DNA of 64,000 nucleotides from Acidobacteriaceae bacterium (GTDB lineage: Bacteria > Acidobacteriota > Terriglobia > Terriglobales > Acidobacteriaceae). The notes under the pieces were generated by a model, which was not told the DNA's origin, made no database searches, and saw only the letters and a program-made list of their open reading frames with translations. Each line of letters starts with the position of its first letter. The stretch's first letter is position 1. Shown here one piece after another: positions 28,186 to 37,402 of this stretch. A program made the translations under genes and the position numbers. Location of the stretch: positions 149,679 through 213,678 of the forward strand of contig JAOAPN010000005.1 in assembly GCA_025462885.1 (NCBI GenBank). The letters are read 5' to 3'.

Positions 28186-29262
28186 TTACTTCGCTGAAAG
28201 TATGGAAGACTTTCCACTCCTCACATCCAGCGACCACGGTTTGGGCTCTGGAAGGATAGTGGCCCCTCCGCCGATTTCAAGTGGCATCCAAATGTATCGG
28301 CTATCCCAAAGAGCTTTCGGTTTCCATCGATCGCCGACGTAGATGACCGTGGTCGCTTTCTCTCCAATAACCTTGATGAGCATGCTTGATTGCGAGGAAT
28401 AGGTCTTCGTCTCCGGTGGAGCAATGTCTTTGAATTCAGTCCAAGGTCCTTCAAGGCTTTTCGCAGTGGCGTAGACATTCGGGTTGGGAGCCCAACCCGT
28501 CAAATGAGAACCGATGAGATAGTAGAGTCCCTGGTAGTGGACAAGTGCCCCGCCTTCAAGCGGTGCGTGTACGAAGCTGGCCTCCCTCTCAACACTCATG
28601 TAGTCGTCGGACAGCTTCCCAATGAAGAATCCCCCCGTGGGTCGGGATTTAAAAATAAGATAGGCCGCTCCGTCGTCATCAATGAATTGACCAATGTCAC
28701 GACTTTCGTGATCGAGGGGTCGAAAACTCCGGACGTACGTGTAGTCACCATCCACCTGATCACTCACCGCAATCGCGACGCGTGCGAGCTTGTAACCGGG
28801 CCCATCCAGATGCATGTACATCACGAACTTGTGACTCACCTTACTCACCTTGTTGTAAAAGACCTTTGGACGCTCAAGAATCCAATTACCCAGATGATCT
28901 GGATCACTCTGCTTGAGCACCTGATTGCGGAACTTCCAGTGAACCAAATCCTGTGAGGAATAACAGGCCACGTAGCGCTTCTTGGGATCGTTTGAAGGCG
29001 TTCGATCTTCGCCAAACCAGTAATATGTGTCCTTCAACCTGATAATTCCACCGCCATGAGCTTCGATCGTTTGCCCTCGATCATCCACCCAAGTTTCGCC
29101 TGGGCGAATCACGTTGTTCTGTGCAGCGCATGTGTACGGAAGACAGGCGCCGCCAAGGAAGGTGAGCAGACAGAGGACAAGACTGCTCTGGCCAAGCAAC
29201 CAGTCATTCGTGCCAAAGATCTGGACGGCGAAATGATGTTCTTCATACCACGTTCCTCCCAC
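28186..29262 (-). CDS. Glycoside hydrolase family 43-like secreted protein
   Basis: A ~358-residue five-bladed beta-propeller glycosidase. Recognisable segments are HGGGIIRLKDTYYWFGED, the RPKVFYNK strand, SRDIGQFIDDDGAAYLIFKS (with the acidic pair of the family) and LEGGALVHYQGLYYLIGSHL, whose Glu fits the general acid. The pattern is close to GH43 members active on beta-1,3-galactans, though substrate is not proven. A signal peptide (LVLCLLTFLGGACLPYTCAA) is visible. The start is problematic: the only starts upstream are GTG 29262 and a TTG about 60 bases further in, and the first ~25 codons lie antisense to a LysR remnant. The original 5' end may have been replaced by a rearrangement at about 29188. 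Convergent with the NarL regulator. Confidence 0.75.
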   Translation of the reverse strand: MGGTWYEEHHFAVQIFGTNDWLLGQSSLVLCLLTFLGGACLPYTCAAQNNVIRPGETWVDDRGQTIEAHGGGIIRLKDTYYWFGEDRTPSNDPKKRYVACYSSQDLVHWKFRNQVLKQSDPDHLGNWILERPKVFYNKVSKVSHKFVMYMHLDGPGYKLARVAIAVSDQVDGDYTYVRSFRPLDHESRDIGQFIDDDGAAYLIFKSRPTGGFFIGKLSDDYMSVEREASFVHAPLEGGALVHYQGLYYLIGSHLTGWAPNPNVYATAKSLEGPWTEFKDIAPPETKTYSSQSSMLIKVIGEKATTVIYVGDRWKPKALWDSRYIWMPLEIGGGATILPEPKPWSLDVRSGKSSILSAK

Positions 29263-29568
29263 CCTGCGTTCTACGACAGCACCATCGAGTACATCGAAAG
29301 CACAGGAGCAACACCTGTCTCTTTAAAGGAGGCCATCTCTTTCGCGCATATGATGGAAGTCGTTTCGCACAATTTCGGCATGGCACTGCTGCCGAAATCG
29401 ATGTCCCGCTCCTCGCACCTAGGCGTCGTCTTTCGCCCCGTAGCAGACAAACTCCTGCAGCTAGAAACGGTGCTGTTTGCCAGAAAAGATCAGATGCATC
29501 GTGGCGTCCATGACCTCATTCAAACGGTGTTGTCTCGGATTGATCCAACGAAACTCAACTATCGGTGA
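29188..29568 (+). pseudogene. LysR-family regulator, C-terminal remnant
   Basis: The frame from ALAKQPVIRAKDLDGEMMFF onward matches the second half of a LysR effector domain (PVSLKEAISFAHMMEVVSHN, FGMALLPKSM) up to the TGA at 29566-29568. No DNA-binding domain or first half is present. The left breakpoint coincides with the signal-peptide region of the GH43 gene on the opposite strand. Confidence 0.75.
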
Positions 29569-29771
29569 TGCAAAATGCGGGATGCCGCGCCAAGCTGCAT
29601 CTCGCATGTAGTTTTGTCGTTCAATGGAAATCATGCACTGGAGGAGGGACGGCAAGCCAGTTTGTCCTATCTCAACTGGCACAAGAAATGCCGAGGCCGA
29701 TCACATTGATCATAGTTGCATCGTGGGCAACGCTATAGCACGTCTGCATCGCCAATCGACTATAATTAAAA

Positions 29772-29783
29772 TTAATCGTTTGA
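29772..29783 (+). promoter_or_regulatory. LacI-type half-palindrome before GH2 (weak)
   Basis: TTAATCGTTTGA with a central CG lies 28 bases before the GH2 start codon. In opposite orientation it shares 11 of 12 bases with TTAAACGATTAA at 32850-32861, downstream of the LacI gene. A LacI operator is possible but not compelling. Confidence 0.25.
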
Positions 29784-29811
29784 CTTCCTTTATTTCTAAG
29801 AGAATCTAGTT

Positions 29812-31512
29812 ATGAGAAGATTCCTACTCTTGTGCGTCCTCTCACTCTCAGCCCACGCTTCCCAGGTCATCGATCTCAGCGGCAGCGGCTGGAGCTTCAA
29901 GACAACGCTCGACACTGACCATCGTCCCGTAACCGTGCCACACTCCTGGTTGCTTGAGAAGGAAACGCAACGCTACATCGGCCATGGTCTCTACGAGCGT
30001 GACTTTGACCTGCCGTCATTGCCCGCAGGTAAGATAGCCCGCCTGCACTTCGACGCCGTGTACGACGTGGCCGAGGTATGGGTAAATGGAAAGCGCCTCG
30101 GCCGCCATGAAGGTGGATACACTCCATTTGAATTCGACATTACGAAACTGGCGCGTGTCGGACGCAATCATGTAGTCGTCGACGTTGACAATACGCCCAC
30201 TCTCACGTCGATCCCTTCTCTCTCAACTGGCCACCTCACCACCGATCCATGGCCTGAGTTCGACACCGCTAAAGCAACCATCGTCGGATGGCTGCCATAC
30301 GGCGGCATCGTGCGGCCAGTCCACGTAACCATCGGTGATGCAATCTATGTGGAGAACGTGAAGATCGACGCTATCCCGAACCTGCAGACGGGAGATGCGG
30401 CGGTCACGGTCCGTGCGCGGATCAGAAACGCCAGTGCCAATACAGCAGCGGCCCATTTGGACGGCACGGTCGCGGGACTGAAAACATCATTCCGTCCGGC
30501 GCGTATCAACAGCGGTGACAGCAAAGTGCTTACCTGGACGGCGACACTACCCAAGGCACATCTCTGGAGCGTGCGCGAACCATATCTCTATGACGCAGAA
30601 CTTCATCTCGGTGAGGAAGTATTTCGCTCACGGATTGGTGTGCGAAAGATCGAGGTGCGCGGAACGGAACTCCTGCTGAACGGCCGCGTCGTCCATCTGA
30701 ATGGTGCAAATCGCATCGGCGAAGACGAGGAAGAAGGCTCGCGGGAGTCTGACGCAATCATCGAGCGTGACCTAACCGACATGCTGGCCGCTAACATGCG
30801 CATGATGCGTATCGCACACTATCCGCAAACTGAGGCGATGCTGCGGTTTGCAGATGAACACGGGATGCTGATCATTGCGGAAGCTGGAAACTGGGGCATG
30901 AGCAGCTGGCAGATAGCTGATCCCGATATCCGTAAGCGATGGAAACTGCAGATGAACGAGATGATGGAGATGGATTGGAACCATCCTTCGGTCATTGCCT
31001 GGAGCGTCGGCAACGAATACGAGTCATACAAACAAGAGGGGAAAGACTGGACGCGGGACATGCGCTCTTATACGCTCTCGCTCGACCAGACCCGGCTCGT
31101 CACCTTCGCCGACCGCTACACTGGCGATCCCTCTGTGAAGACCGGTGCGGACGACGCCAGTCAGTTCTCGGACTTTGTATCCGTCAACGTCTATGGAAAT
31201 TATGCGAAGGCTTTTGATCACGTGCACCAACTCTATCCGGATAAACCGGTCTTCATAACAGAGTTCGGCAAGATGACCGACGCAGGCCTGCACGATCCAG
31301 AACGCATCGCCAATATCAATGAAGCAATGACGGCTGTGAAAGCGCGGCCGTGGATCATCGGCGCTTCGTTGTGGACCTGGAACGACTATCGCTCGTTCAT
31401 CAAAGGTACTCCTTCGAACGGAATCCGCTCATGGGGCGTCGTCACGCTAAAGCGCGAGCGCCGTGACAGTTGGAAGGCCGTACAGGAGCTCTTCAAAGGC
31501 GACTTGCCCTAA
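29812..31512 (+). CDS. Glycoside hydrolase family 2 (beta-glucuronidase/galactosidase-like), secreted
   Basis: A 566-residue GH2 enzyme with a short signal peptide (MRRFLLLCVLSLSAHAS). Domain order: sugar-binding jelly roll (~20-165; WVNGKRLGRHEGGYTPFEFD), immunoglobulin-like domain (~170-275), then a TIM barrel. The predicted general acid/base is Glu402 in VIAWSVGNEYE and the nucleophile Glu484 in PVFITEFGKM. Length and motifs fit beta-glucuronidase-like GH2 proteins acting on oligosaccharides in the periplasm. Specificity cannot be fixed. An AAGAGA about eleven bases before ATG 29812 is a weak ribosome site. A frameshifted LacI gene follows on the same strand, suggesting sugar-responsive control of this cluster. 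Confidence 0.88.
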   Translation: MRRFLLLCVLSLSAHASQVIDLSGSGWSFKTTLDTDHRPVTVPHSWLLEKETQRYIGHGLYERDFDLPSLPAGKIARLHFDAVYDVAEVWVNGKRLGRHEGGYTPFEFDITKLARVGRNHVVVDVDNTPTLTSIPSLSTGHLTTDPWPEFDTAKATIVGWLPYGGIVRPVHVTIGDAIYVENVKIDAIPNLQTGDAAVTVRARIRNASANTAAAHLDGTVAGLKTSFRPARINSGDSKVLTWTATLPKAHLWSVREPYLYDAELHLGEEVFRSRIGVRKIEVRGTELLLNGRVVHLNGANRIGEDEEEGSRESDAIIERDLTDMLAANMRMMRIAHYPQTEAMLRFADEHGMLIIAEAGNWGMSSWQIADPDIRKRWKLQMNEMMEMDWNHPSVIAWSVGNEYESYKQEGKDWTRDMRSYTLSLDQTRLVTFADRYTGDPSVKTGADDASQFSDFVSVNVYGNYAKAFDHVHQLYPDKPVFITEFGKMTDAGLHDPERIANINEAMTAVKARPWIIGASLWTWNDYRSFIKGTPSNGIRSWGVVTLKRERRDSWKAVQELFKGDLP

Positions 31513-31702
31513 ACAGGTTCTTCGATCGATGCTGTCGTCTCTTCGTTGACTTGATTGTGCTGATGGCTACGAGAAGTACAGGGAGGATTCGGCGGCGTGG
31601 GATGATGTCGTTGTCTATGCTGCATACCTGTTTTAGGTAGAGCCGTGGCGGGATGACCGCGAATCCGGTAGCATGAGACGCGCGAGAAGAGGTTCGATCG
31701 AT

Positions 31703-32729
31703 ATGGCAACACCCAAGCTCTCGGATATTGCAAAGCCGCCGGCGTCTCGACGGCGGCGGTTTCGATTGCACTGAATAAAGGCGCGACGACGCGGGTTAGC
31801 GAGGAGAAGCGGAAGCTGATTCGGGGAATTGCGGAGGAGCTTGGGTACTATCCGGATGAGCTGGCGAAGGCTCTGGCGGAGCAGAAGACGAGGCTGCTGG
31901 GGCTTGTGGTTCCGCTGCGTGATCCGATCTTCTTCAACCAGTTCATCGCGCAAGCGTTGTCGGGGATTCAAAGTACGCTGATGTGCCGGGGATACAACTT
32001 GCTGGTGTTTTCTCCTTCGGGCAACCCGGGGTGGGCAACCCGGGATCAGATCCTGGCGATCCGGTTTACGGATGGGCTGATCCTGATCAATACGCGGTCG
32101 TGCACTACGCAGGATGTGAACGACACGATTGAAGAGCTGCAGGCGGCGCAGATCAAGTTCGCGATGATCAACTCGTACTATGGTAAGGCTCCGATCAACT
32201 ATGTGGGCGTGGACGATGCGGCGATTGGGGCGGCGGCGGCGGAATACCTGGTCGAGCGCGGACATAAGCGAATTGCGTTCTTGAGAGGATCCTCGACGCT
32301 GCCGGCGCATATGTATCTGCTGAAAGGGCTTCGGAAAGGGTTGGCGAAGCATGGACTGGAGCTGCCGGACGACCGCATCGGTTGCACGCAATACGAGCGC
32401 GAGCGGGCATTTGTGATTTTGGACGGTTGGTTCAGGACCAAGCGTGGAAGGCCTTCGGCAATCTTTACAGCGGATGACCAGTTGCTGTTGCACCTGTACG
32501 ACTATATGGAGGCAAGGGGTTTGTCGATCCCGCAGGACGTGTCAGTACTGGGACGGGTGAATGCGCACTCTGGGAATCATCTGCGGCCGCGGCCAACGTC
32601 GCTGGCGATTCCTACGTTTCGGATGGGGAGCTGGCTTCGGATCTGCTGATCGACTCGATCGAGAAGCCGGGGACGGTGCTGCAGCGGGTGCTGCTGCCTT
32701 ATGAGTTGATTGCGGGGACTACGGCTTAG
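31703..32729 (+). pseudogene. LacI-family regulator, two frameshifts
   Basis: The start ATGGCAACACCCAAGCTCTC encodes the LacI helix-turn-helix (TPKLSDIAK, then after a shift AAGVSTAAVSIALNKGAT), followed by the periplasmic-binding-protein-like domain (LLGLVVPLRDPIFFNQFIAQ, YVGVDDAAIGAAAAEYLVER, PSAIFTADDQLLLHLYDYME). A base is missing near 31735 (AAAGCCGCC for AAAGGCCGCC) and again near 32626 (a run of four G instead of five). The tail ELASDLLIDSIEKPGTVLQR is in the third frame and stops at TAG 32727-32729. Both lesions are one missing G, so this may be a sequencing artefact of an intact ~341-residue repressor rather than a dead gene. Position suggests control of the GH2/GH43 genes or of the lost gene at 32882. 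Confidence 0.85.
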
Positions 32730-32781
32730 GCTGATTGACGTTTGGGGCGCAGGTGGATTTGTGCCGCTACGGGCAAACCGT

Positions 32782-32811
32782 GGGGATTCTTCGCTGCGCT
32801 CAAAATGACAA
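32782..32811 (+). repeat. Intergenic repeat-like motif
   Basis: Contains GATTCTTCGCTGCGCTC followed by AAAATGACA. From memory of Acidobacteriaceae genomes this looks like a dispersed intergenic repeat. Only one copy is in this window, so I cannot prove repetition here. Confidence 0.35.
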
Positions 32812-32826
32812 GAGTTTGTTGGACGG

Positions 32827-32864
32827 TTGACATTCTTGATTCAAATGAATTAAACGATTAACTC
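32827..32864 (+). promoter_or_regulatory. Promoter with LacI-type operator
   Basis: A consensus -35 TTGACA at 32827-32832 is followed about 18 bases later by a poor -10 region overlapping an imperfect palindrome centred on CG at 32855/32856 (GAATTAAAC / GATTAACTC, 7 of 9 paired). An orphan start codon with GAGGTG upstream lies at 32882, so this seems to be the promoter of a gene now deleted. Confidence 0.4.
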
Positions 32865-32881
32865 GTTTTTTGAGGTGTGCG

Positions 32882-32941
32882 ATGCGTTCTGGTTTTGTGG
32901 CTTTGGTTCTGGGGTGGGGGAGACCGGCGGTGCAGAGGTGA
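32882..32941 (+). pseudogene. Truncated 5' end of a lost gene
   Basis: ATG 32882 with GAGGTGTGCG before it opens a frame (MRSGFVALVLGWGRPAVQR) that begins like a signal peptide and stops after 19 codons. It sits right after the LacI gene and a promoter/operator. The simplest reading is a deletion scar of a secreted, LacI-controlled protein. Confidence 0.35.
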
Positions 32942-33030
32942 GTATAAAATTTCGACGGTTCGAGGTTAGTTAGTCCTCGGAAGTCGGCTTCTCGTCAGTT
33001 TGGCTAACAGCGAGATAGCGTTTCCGAGGA

Positions 33031-33450
33031 CTAATCCGAACTTTGCTGTTTCCTGAGATTCGCCCAATCGAGCAGTGCGCGCAAAGTTGGACGGAGTGCC
33101 TCTCCCATGCTGGTAAGTTGATATTCAACCTTGGGTGGAACCTGCGGGTGGATGGTGCGCCGCACGATACCATCACGTTCCAGACAGCGTAGTTGCTGAA
33201 TCAGCATCTTCTGCGACACGGTCGGAATCGCCCGCTCCAACTCCGAGAAGCGCATGACGGGTGGTTTGCCTCGTTCACGGCCGAAGAGGTTGTGAATGAT
33301 CACCAGCTTCCACCGCCCTTCCAAGAGCTCGAAAGCCTCTGCTGCCGCCTCAGGAGAACAGTCTCTGGATTTCATCGCCGCAGTGGGCTTACTTTTCGGT
33401 AAGTACCCAACCGATTTGTGTGTTCTTGTCATTCCAGCAGCATAACGCAT
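33031..33450 (-). CDS. HxlR-family transcriptional regulator
   Basis: A 139-residue (or 133 from the internal ATG at 33432) winged-helix regulator. It has the family cysteine in MKSRDCSPEA, then AFELLEGRWKLVIIHNLFGR, RFSELERAIPTVSQKMLIQQ and LRCLERDGIVRRTIHPQVPP. The PPKVEYQLTSMGEAL tail is diagnostic for HxlR proteins. It lies divergent from an SDR gene only 38 bases away, so both promoters and any operator must overlap, and the SDR is the probable regulated gene. In this class the N-terminal cysteine often senses electrophiles or oxidants; here that is inference. Confidence 0.9.
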   Translation of the reverse strand: MRYAAGMTRTHKSVGYLPKSKPTAAMKSRDCSPEAAAEAFELLEGRWKLVIIHNLFGRERGKPPVMRFSELERAIPTVSQKMLIQQLRCLERDGIVRRTIHPQVPPKVEYQLTSMGEALRPTLRALLDWANLRKQQSSD

Positions 33451-33488
33451 AGGGTTGGACTATCGGTTACACGGAGAAATGACATCCC

Positions 33489-34304
33489 ATGGATTTAGAA
33501 CTGCAGGGTAAGCGCGCATTGGTCACAGGCAGCAGTAAAGGGATCGGCGAAGCTATCGCGAGGACACTGGCGCGCGAGGGAGCGATCGTGATTGTTCACG
33601 GCCGCGATCGCGAAAGCGCTGAGCGCGTTGCGTCCAGCATCATCGCGCAAGGAGGGCAGGCTCATGTTGTGATTGGAAACCTGACGCAGGACGATGCGGT
33701 CGAGCGGTTGGTGGCGGAGGCGGAAACCCTCGCTGGTACCGTCGAGATTCTGGTGAACAACGCCGGAGGCTCAGGCGGGGTGAAGGAGAGCTGGGAGAAT
33801 ACCCAACTATCTTCATGGTCCTCTGCCTATGATCGCAATGTGCTGGCGGCGCTCAGGGTGACGACACGCGTTCTACCGAAGATGCGGCAGACCAAGTGGG
33901 GGCGCATCATCAACATTTCAAGCCTGGCTGCAACCTTGCCGCCACCAACGGGACCGGACTATTCGGCTTGCAAGGCAGCCATGAATGCCATGACGGCTTC
34001 CTTGGCGAAGGCGGTCGCAGCCGATGGAATCACGGTCAACGCTGTCTCTCCTGGCACGATTCGTAGTGCCGCATTGGAGGATCGATTCCGTGAAGTCGCC
34101 AAAGAGCGAGGCATGGGGGATGGAGATTTGCCGTGGAAGGAGATCGAGCGCGCCGTCTTGCCTATGTTTGCGCAGGTTCCCCTGGGGCGAGTGGGAGAGC
34201 TTGACGAGATCGCCAATATGATCGCTTTCCTCGCCAGCCCATTAGCCGCATACATAACGGGTATCAATCTGCGAATTGATGGAGGCCTGTCGCCAAGTCT
34301 CTAG
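33489..34304 (+). CDS. Short-chain dehydrogenase/3-oxoacyl-ACP reductase-like
   Basis: A 271-residue classical SDR, complete by motif: TGSSKGIGEAIARTLAREGA at ~13-32, NNAGG near 92, catalytic Ser in INISSLAA, the YSACK Tyr/Lys pair near 158, and the C-terminal YITGINLRIDGGLSPSL typical of FabG-like and quinone/ketone-reducing SDRs. NADP(H) use is likely from the R-R/K pattern (HGRDRES) after strand 2. GGAGAAATGACATCCC precedes the ATG. Divergent from the HxlR gene, the common arrangement of an HxlR repressor with its oxidoreductase. Substrate unknown. Confidence 0.9.
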   Translation: MDLELQGKRALVTGSSKGIGEAIARTLAREGAIVIVHGRDRESAERVASSIIAQGGQAHVVIGNLTQDDAVERLVAEAETLAGTVEILVNNAGGSGGVKESWENTQLSSWSSAYDRNVLAALRVTTRVLPKMRQTKWGRIINISSLAATLPPPTGPDYSACKAAMNAMTASLAKAVAADGITVNAVSPGTIRSAALEDRFREVAKERGMGDGDLPWKEIERAVLPMFAQVPLGRVGELDEIANMIAFLASPLAAYITGINLRIDGGLSPSL

Positions 34305-34651
34305 GCCCGTCACCCGCCAACACGGCTGATCGGGATCGGCGGTGACGCCTCCTAACAGTCGGGATTTGGCATTTACCGAATGCGGCTTCGCTCAGAGCGG
34401 GTTCCATCCCTGATTAGTCCTTACAAGTCGGCTCGTGTTTACGAATCGTTGTCAGCGAAAGCTCACCTTGCAACATCAGACCAAAACGCTGATTGATGTC
34501 GCTTATCTGGGCCAGATCAGTATCAGTACTCATCATCCTCCCTATTGGAGTGACCATCTGTGCTGTATGGCTCGAGTCAACTGCATAAAGGTGAGATAAA
34601 GACAAAAGGCCCCTTCCAGGGGGATACGGGCCCGTGGTCTCACTCCACCGT
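34305..34651. other. Convergent intergenic region, possible gene scrap
   Basis: About 350 bases between two converging SDR genes. Just after 34304 a GC-rich imperfect hairpin (GTCACCCGCC ... GGCGGTGAC, 34309-34345) may act as a terminator. On the minus strand at 34533-34414 a 39-codon frame (STDTDLAQISDINQRFGLML) begins like an NTF2/SnoaL-type protein after GGGAGG, then runs out. It could be a truncated remnant, but evidence is thin. Confidence 0.3.
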
Positions 34652-35632
34652 TCACGCGAAGGTTTCGCCAACCAACTCTTCACTCTTCTTCCAAAGCGCC
34701 TCTGCGCTCTCCGAATCGAGAGCGTAGCCGCGCACCCCTTCGTCAAGCATGCCCAGGCTTGCGTCATCTGCGACGACCTCACTCACATGGCAATTCTTGC
34801 AATATCGTCCTGCTACCTCTGCGGCGGCCGCAACGACAGCTGCCCATACTGAGGTGGCGGCTCCCTGGGGAACTGTTTTGAACTCGAACGGTCCTTTGCC
34901 CGCTGCTGCGGCTTGTTCATTGATCTGTTTGACCATCTGTTCCAGGCTTCCCGGATCCATGTAGCGGCCAAGCTCGGTCATGATGCCACCTGGATGCACG
35001 GCCGTAGCTCGTACGCCGCGGTCACCATGACGGCGGTCGAACTCGACTGCGAAGAGGATGTTTGCAGTCTTCGAACGCCCGTAAGCTACGAAGGGCTCGT
35101 ACAGCATCGTTTCAAAGTTGGGATCGTTGAGGTCCACATTGCTGAAGCGGTGTCCTGAAGAAGAGAGGTTGACCAGGCGTCCGCCGTCCTTGATCAACTT
35201 CGCGATGCGGTTCGCAAAGACGAAGTGGCCGAGGTGATTGGTCCCGAATTGCGTTTCGAACCCATCCTCTGTCTTCCCCAACGGAGTCGCCATGACACCG
35301 GCATTTGCAATGATCACATCGAACAACCGGCCATCGGCAACCAATTTGTCGGCAGCGGCGCGCACGCTTTTCAGGCTGGCAAGGTCTAACTCAACCAGCT
35401 CGAAACTTGCGCCCGTCTCCGCCGCGGCCTTACTGACTTCAGATATCGGCTGGCGTGCTTTCTTCAGGTCACGCGCTGCCCCGACAACATCTGCGCCATG
35501 CGCCGCCAGCGCACGGGCGGTCTCCACACCGAGACCTGCAGATACCCCCGTCACGAGAACCCGTTTACCCTTGAGATCGACCCCTGCGAGGACCTCTTCC
35601 GTTGTTGAATTCGCTCAAAATTTCGCTGCCAT
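34652..35632 (-). pseudogene. Short-chain dehydrogenase with nonsense codon 6
   Basis: From residue 7 this is a full SDR of the protochlorophyllide-reductase/retinol-dehydrogenase-like group: ANSTTEEVLAGVDLKGKRVL, VTGVSAGLGVETARALAAHG, NAGVMATPLGKTEDGFETQF, NLSSSGHRF, the YGRSK catalytic pair, and a normal C-terminus. The original start is ATG 35632, with GGAGAG seven bases upstream; it encodes MAAKF and then TGA at 35617-35615, where family members have glycine (GGA). A single G-to-T change therefore stops translation after five residues. Restart at the GTG of VTG (35554) would remove the first strand of the Rossmann fold. Its divergent TetR neighbour is damaged too. Confidence 0.82.
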
Positions 35633-35657
35633 GCTGCACTCTCCGATCACAAAATCT

Positions 35658-35702
35658 TTGACACTGGCCTTGGCCTGGAATAAAACGGAGGTATTCTCCG
35701 TT
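35658..35702 (+). promoter_or_regulatory. TetR-gene promoter with palindromic operator
   Basis: -35 TTGACA (35658-35663), 17-base spacer, -10 TAAAAC (35681-35686). The perfect inverted repeat AACGGAG-GTATT-CTCCGTT (35684-35702) overlaps the -10 and the expected transcription start. This is the geometry expected for autorepression of the TetR gene at 35749 and repression of the divergent SDR. Confidence 0.65.
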
Positions 35703-35748
35703 GCGGGAAGTAGATTATCGGAGAGCTCCTCCGGATTCAGAGAGTTCG

Positions 35749-36329
35749 ATGAAAACTTCAGCCTCACAAAAAAACGCTCGTAAGCCCTGAGCCGACGCGC
35801 AGCGCAACCTTGAACAGGTCCTCGAGATTGTGAAGCAGGTCTTCGCGCGCGCCGGGGTGCGGAGGCCAGGATGAACGAGATTGCCAAGTACGCCAGGATT
35901 GGCCCCGGGACGCTCTATCGCCACTTTCCTAACCGCGATGAGTTGCTCGCAGCTGTCTATATCAGCGAAGTCGAGAAGCTGGCCGAGGCACAAAGAAAGT
36001 TCTCCGCCGCGTTACCGCCGATCGAGGCGCTTCGGGCGTGGATGGTGGTCTTCATCGACTACATTGCTGCGGCAATAATTATTGCCCCGGCTTTGAATGC
36101 GATCGCTGGCGGTCCTTCGCGGGTATATCAACAGACCACTCGTGTCATGGAGAAAGCTGCCAATGCGCTGGCTAGCCGCGCCGTCGCCAGCGGAGATCTT
36201 CGGCCAGATGTCGATCCGATGGACATGCTGCGTGCTATCTATGGGGTTTCCAGCGCGGGCAACACAGACGATTGGCCGGCAAAGGCGCGGCTGTTCGTGA
36301 ACATTCTCATTCAGGGCTCCCGACCTTAA
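35749..36329 (+). pseudogene. TetR-family regulator with nonsense codon and frameshift
   Basis: ATG 35749 opens MKTSASQKNARKP, then TGA at 35788-35790, where related proteins have arginine (CGA, so a CpG-type transition). The frame continues ADAQRNLEQVLEIVKQVFAR as a normal TetR first helix, then shifts by one base near 35857-35861 before MNEIAKYARIGPGTLYRHFP, the helix-turn-helix. The C-terminal ligand domain is intact to 36329 (LRAWMVVFIDYIAAAIIIAP). A restart at ATG 35871 would lack helix 1. With a stop and a shift in the DNA-binding domain, I regard the repressor as inactive unless the assembly is wrong. Confidence 0.8.
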
Positions 36330-36560
36330 TGAATCGCATCTCCGAGAAGCGGTGCGATGTGGGAGGGATAACGGGCTGAGAGACATCGTGGTATACCCCC
36401 GACCAGACCGGCAGATCAATGATCGCAAGTCGCCTTACTTTGCAGATCCGTCATCAATGAGTGCATCGGCGACGATGCACAATTCCAGATTTGCACCGGA
36501 GCCCTAGCGTTTGCTGGTCCTGAATGAAATCGTCAAGATTCGCTAGCCTTCGTTAGACAT

Positions 36561-37402
36561 CTAAGAGTCCCCTCCTTCGGGTATTACCCGACGTGTCGTC
36601 CCTTTTTCCCTCTTGAGTGCCCTGTAATCCGCGTTCATGACGTTACAGACGTGGACGGCTTCAACAGCGAGTTCGTTCAGTCGCTCAGTGTCGAAATCGA
36701 ATCGCTTAGCGAGGTAACGAGCGACTATGAATTGAACATGCCCGACGCCGTGGAGCACATTGTTCGCTCCAAACATGACATGCCACGGAGATTCTTCCTC
36801 CCCGGCAATCAGGTACCGTATGTGTTTGTGAATGGTCTTGTAAGAGCCATGCACGTACCCGCTTCCCGTCACATAGACAGTTGCCAACAGACCCGCGAAA
36901 TCCGTTAGACCCGTTTGCTCGTCAATGGCATCTGTTTTCTTCTTGTCCCACTGCGGCTGTCCACCTTTAGCCCGGATGCGCTACTCGCTTCGCTGGCTAG
37001 CTTAGTAACGCGGCTATGGAGGTCAGAAGGAACCAATAGGTTCTTGTGTACTTTCTTCATGTCCTGAAGTGCCACAAGGCCCGCGATGGAATCGTGGTGC
37101 ATGTAGCTCATCAACTCCTCATCAGAAGCGTGCTGCAGGTAACAGGCGTTGACCGAGAGTTCCACTTGAGTCCGCAGAAGGACGTTCAGTTCGTCTACGT
37201 ACCCGTGCTGACTGAGCAGCCTGATAGCAGCTGAGCCTTCTTGCAATTTGCAGATAGCTCCGTAGAGCACCGCGGACTGCTTAGTTACCTTGGGATTACG
37301 ATGTTTCAGTTCGTTGGCGAAGCCAGCCAATATGTTCGCAGTCTCCTGCTCCAGCGCCAGCAGCCGCTGCTTGCATTCCGTCTGAATCTTCAAGTCGTCC
37401 AT
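36561..37402 (-). pseudogene. DUF5677-like protein, frameshifted
   Basis: The 5' part (from ATG 37402) encodes a helical domain (QSAVLYGAICKLQEGSAAIR, LRTQVELSVNACYLQHASDE) typical of DUF5677-like proteins. Around 36978 the frame shifts by one. The other frame continues IRAKGGQPQWDKKKTDAIDE and then TVYVTGSGYVHGSYKTIHKH, the family's S/G-x-Y-V-H-G motif, to the stop at 36561. One missing G restores a ~280-residue protein. The function of the family is unknown; members often appear in accessory islands. No signal peptide or membrane helix. No clear Shine-Dalgarno before ATG 37402. Confidence 0.65.

Noticed and set aside
31633..32493. 286-codon minus-strand frame over the LacI gene
   Set aside because: Arg/Gln-rich shadow; the plus strand encodes a recognisable LacI protein in three pieces.
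35615..35617. In-frame TGA of the SDR as a selenocysteine codon
   Set aside because: The position is glycine in relatives, outside any active site, and no Sec-insertion hairpin is evident; a nonsense change is simpler.
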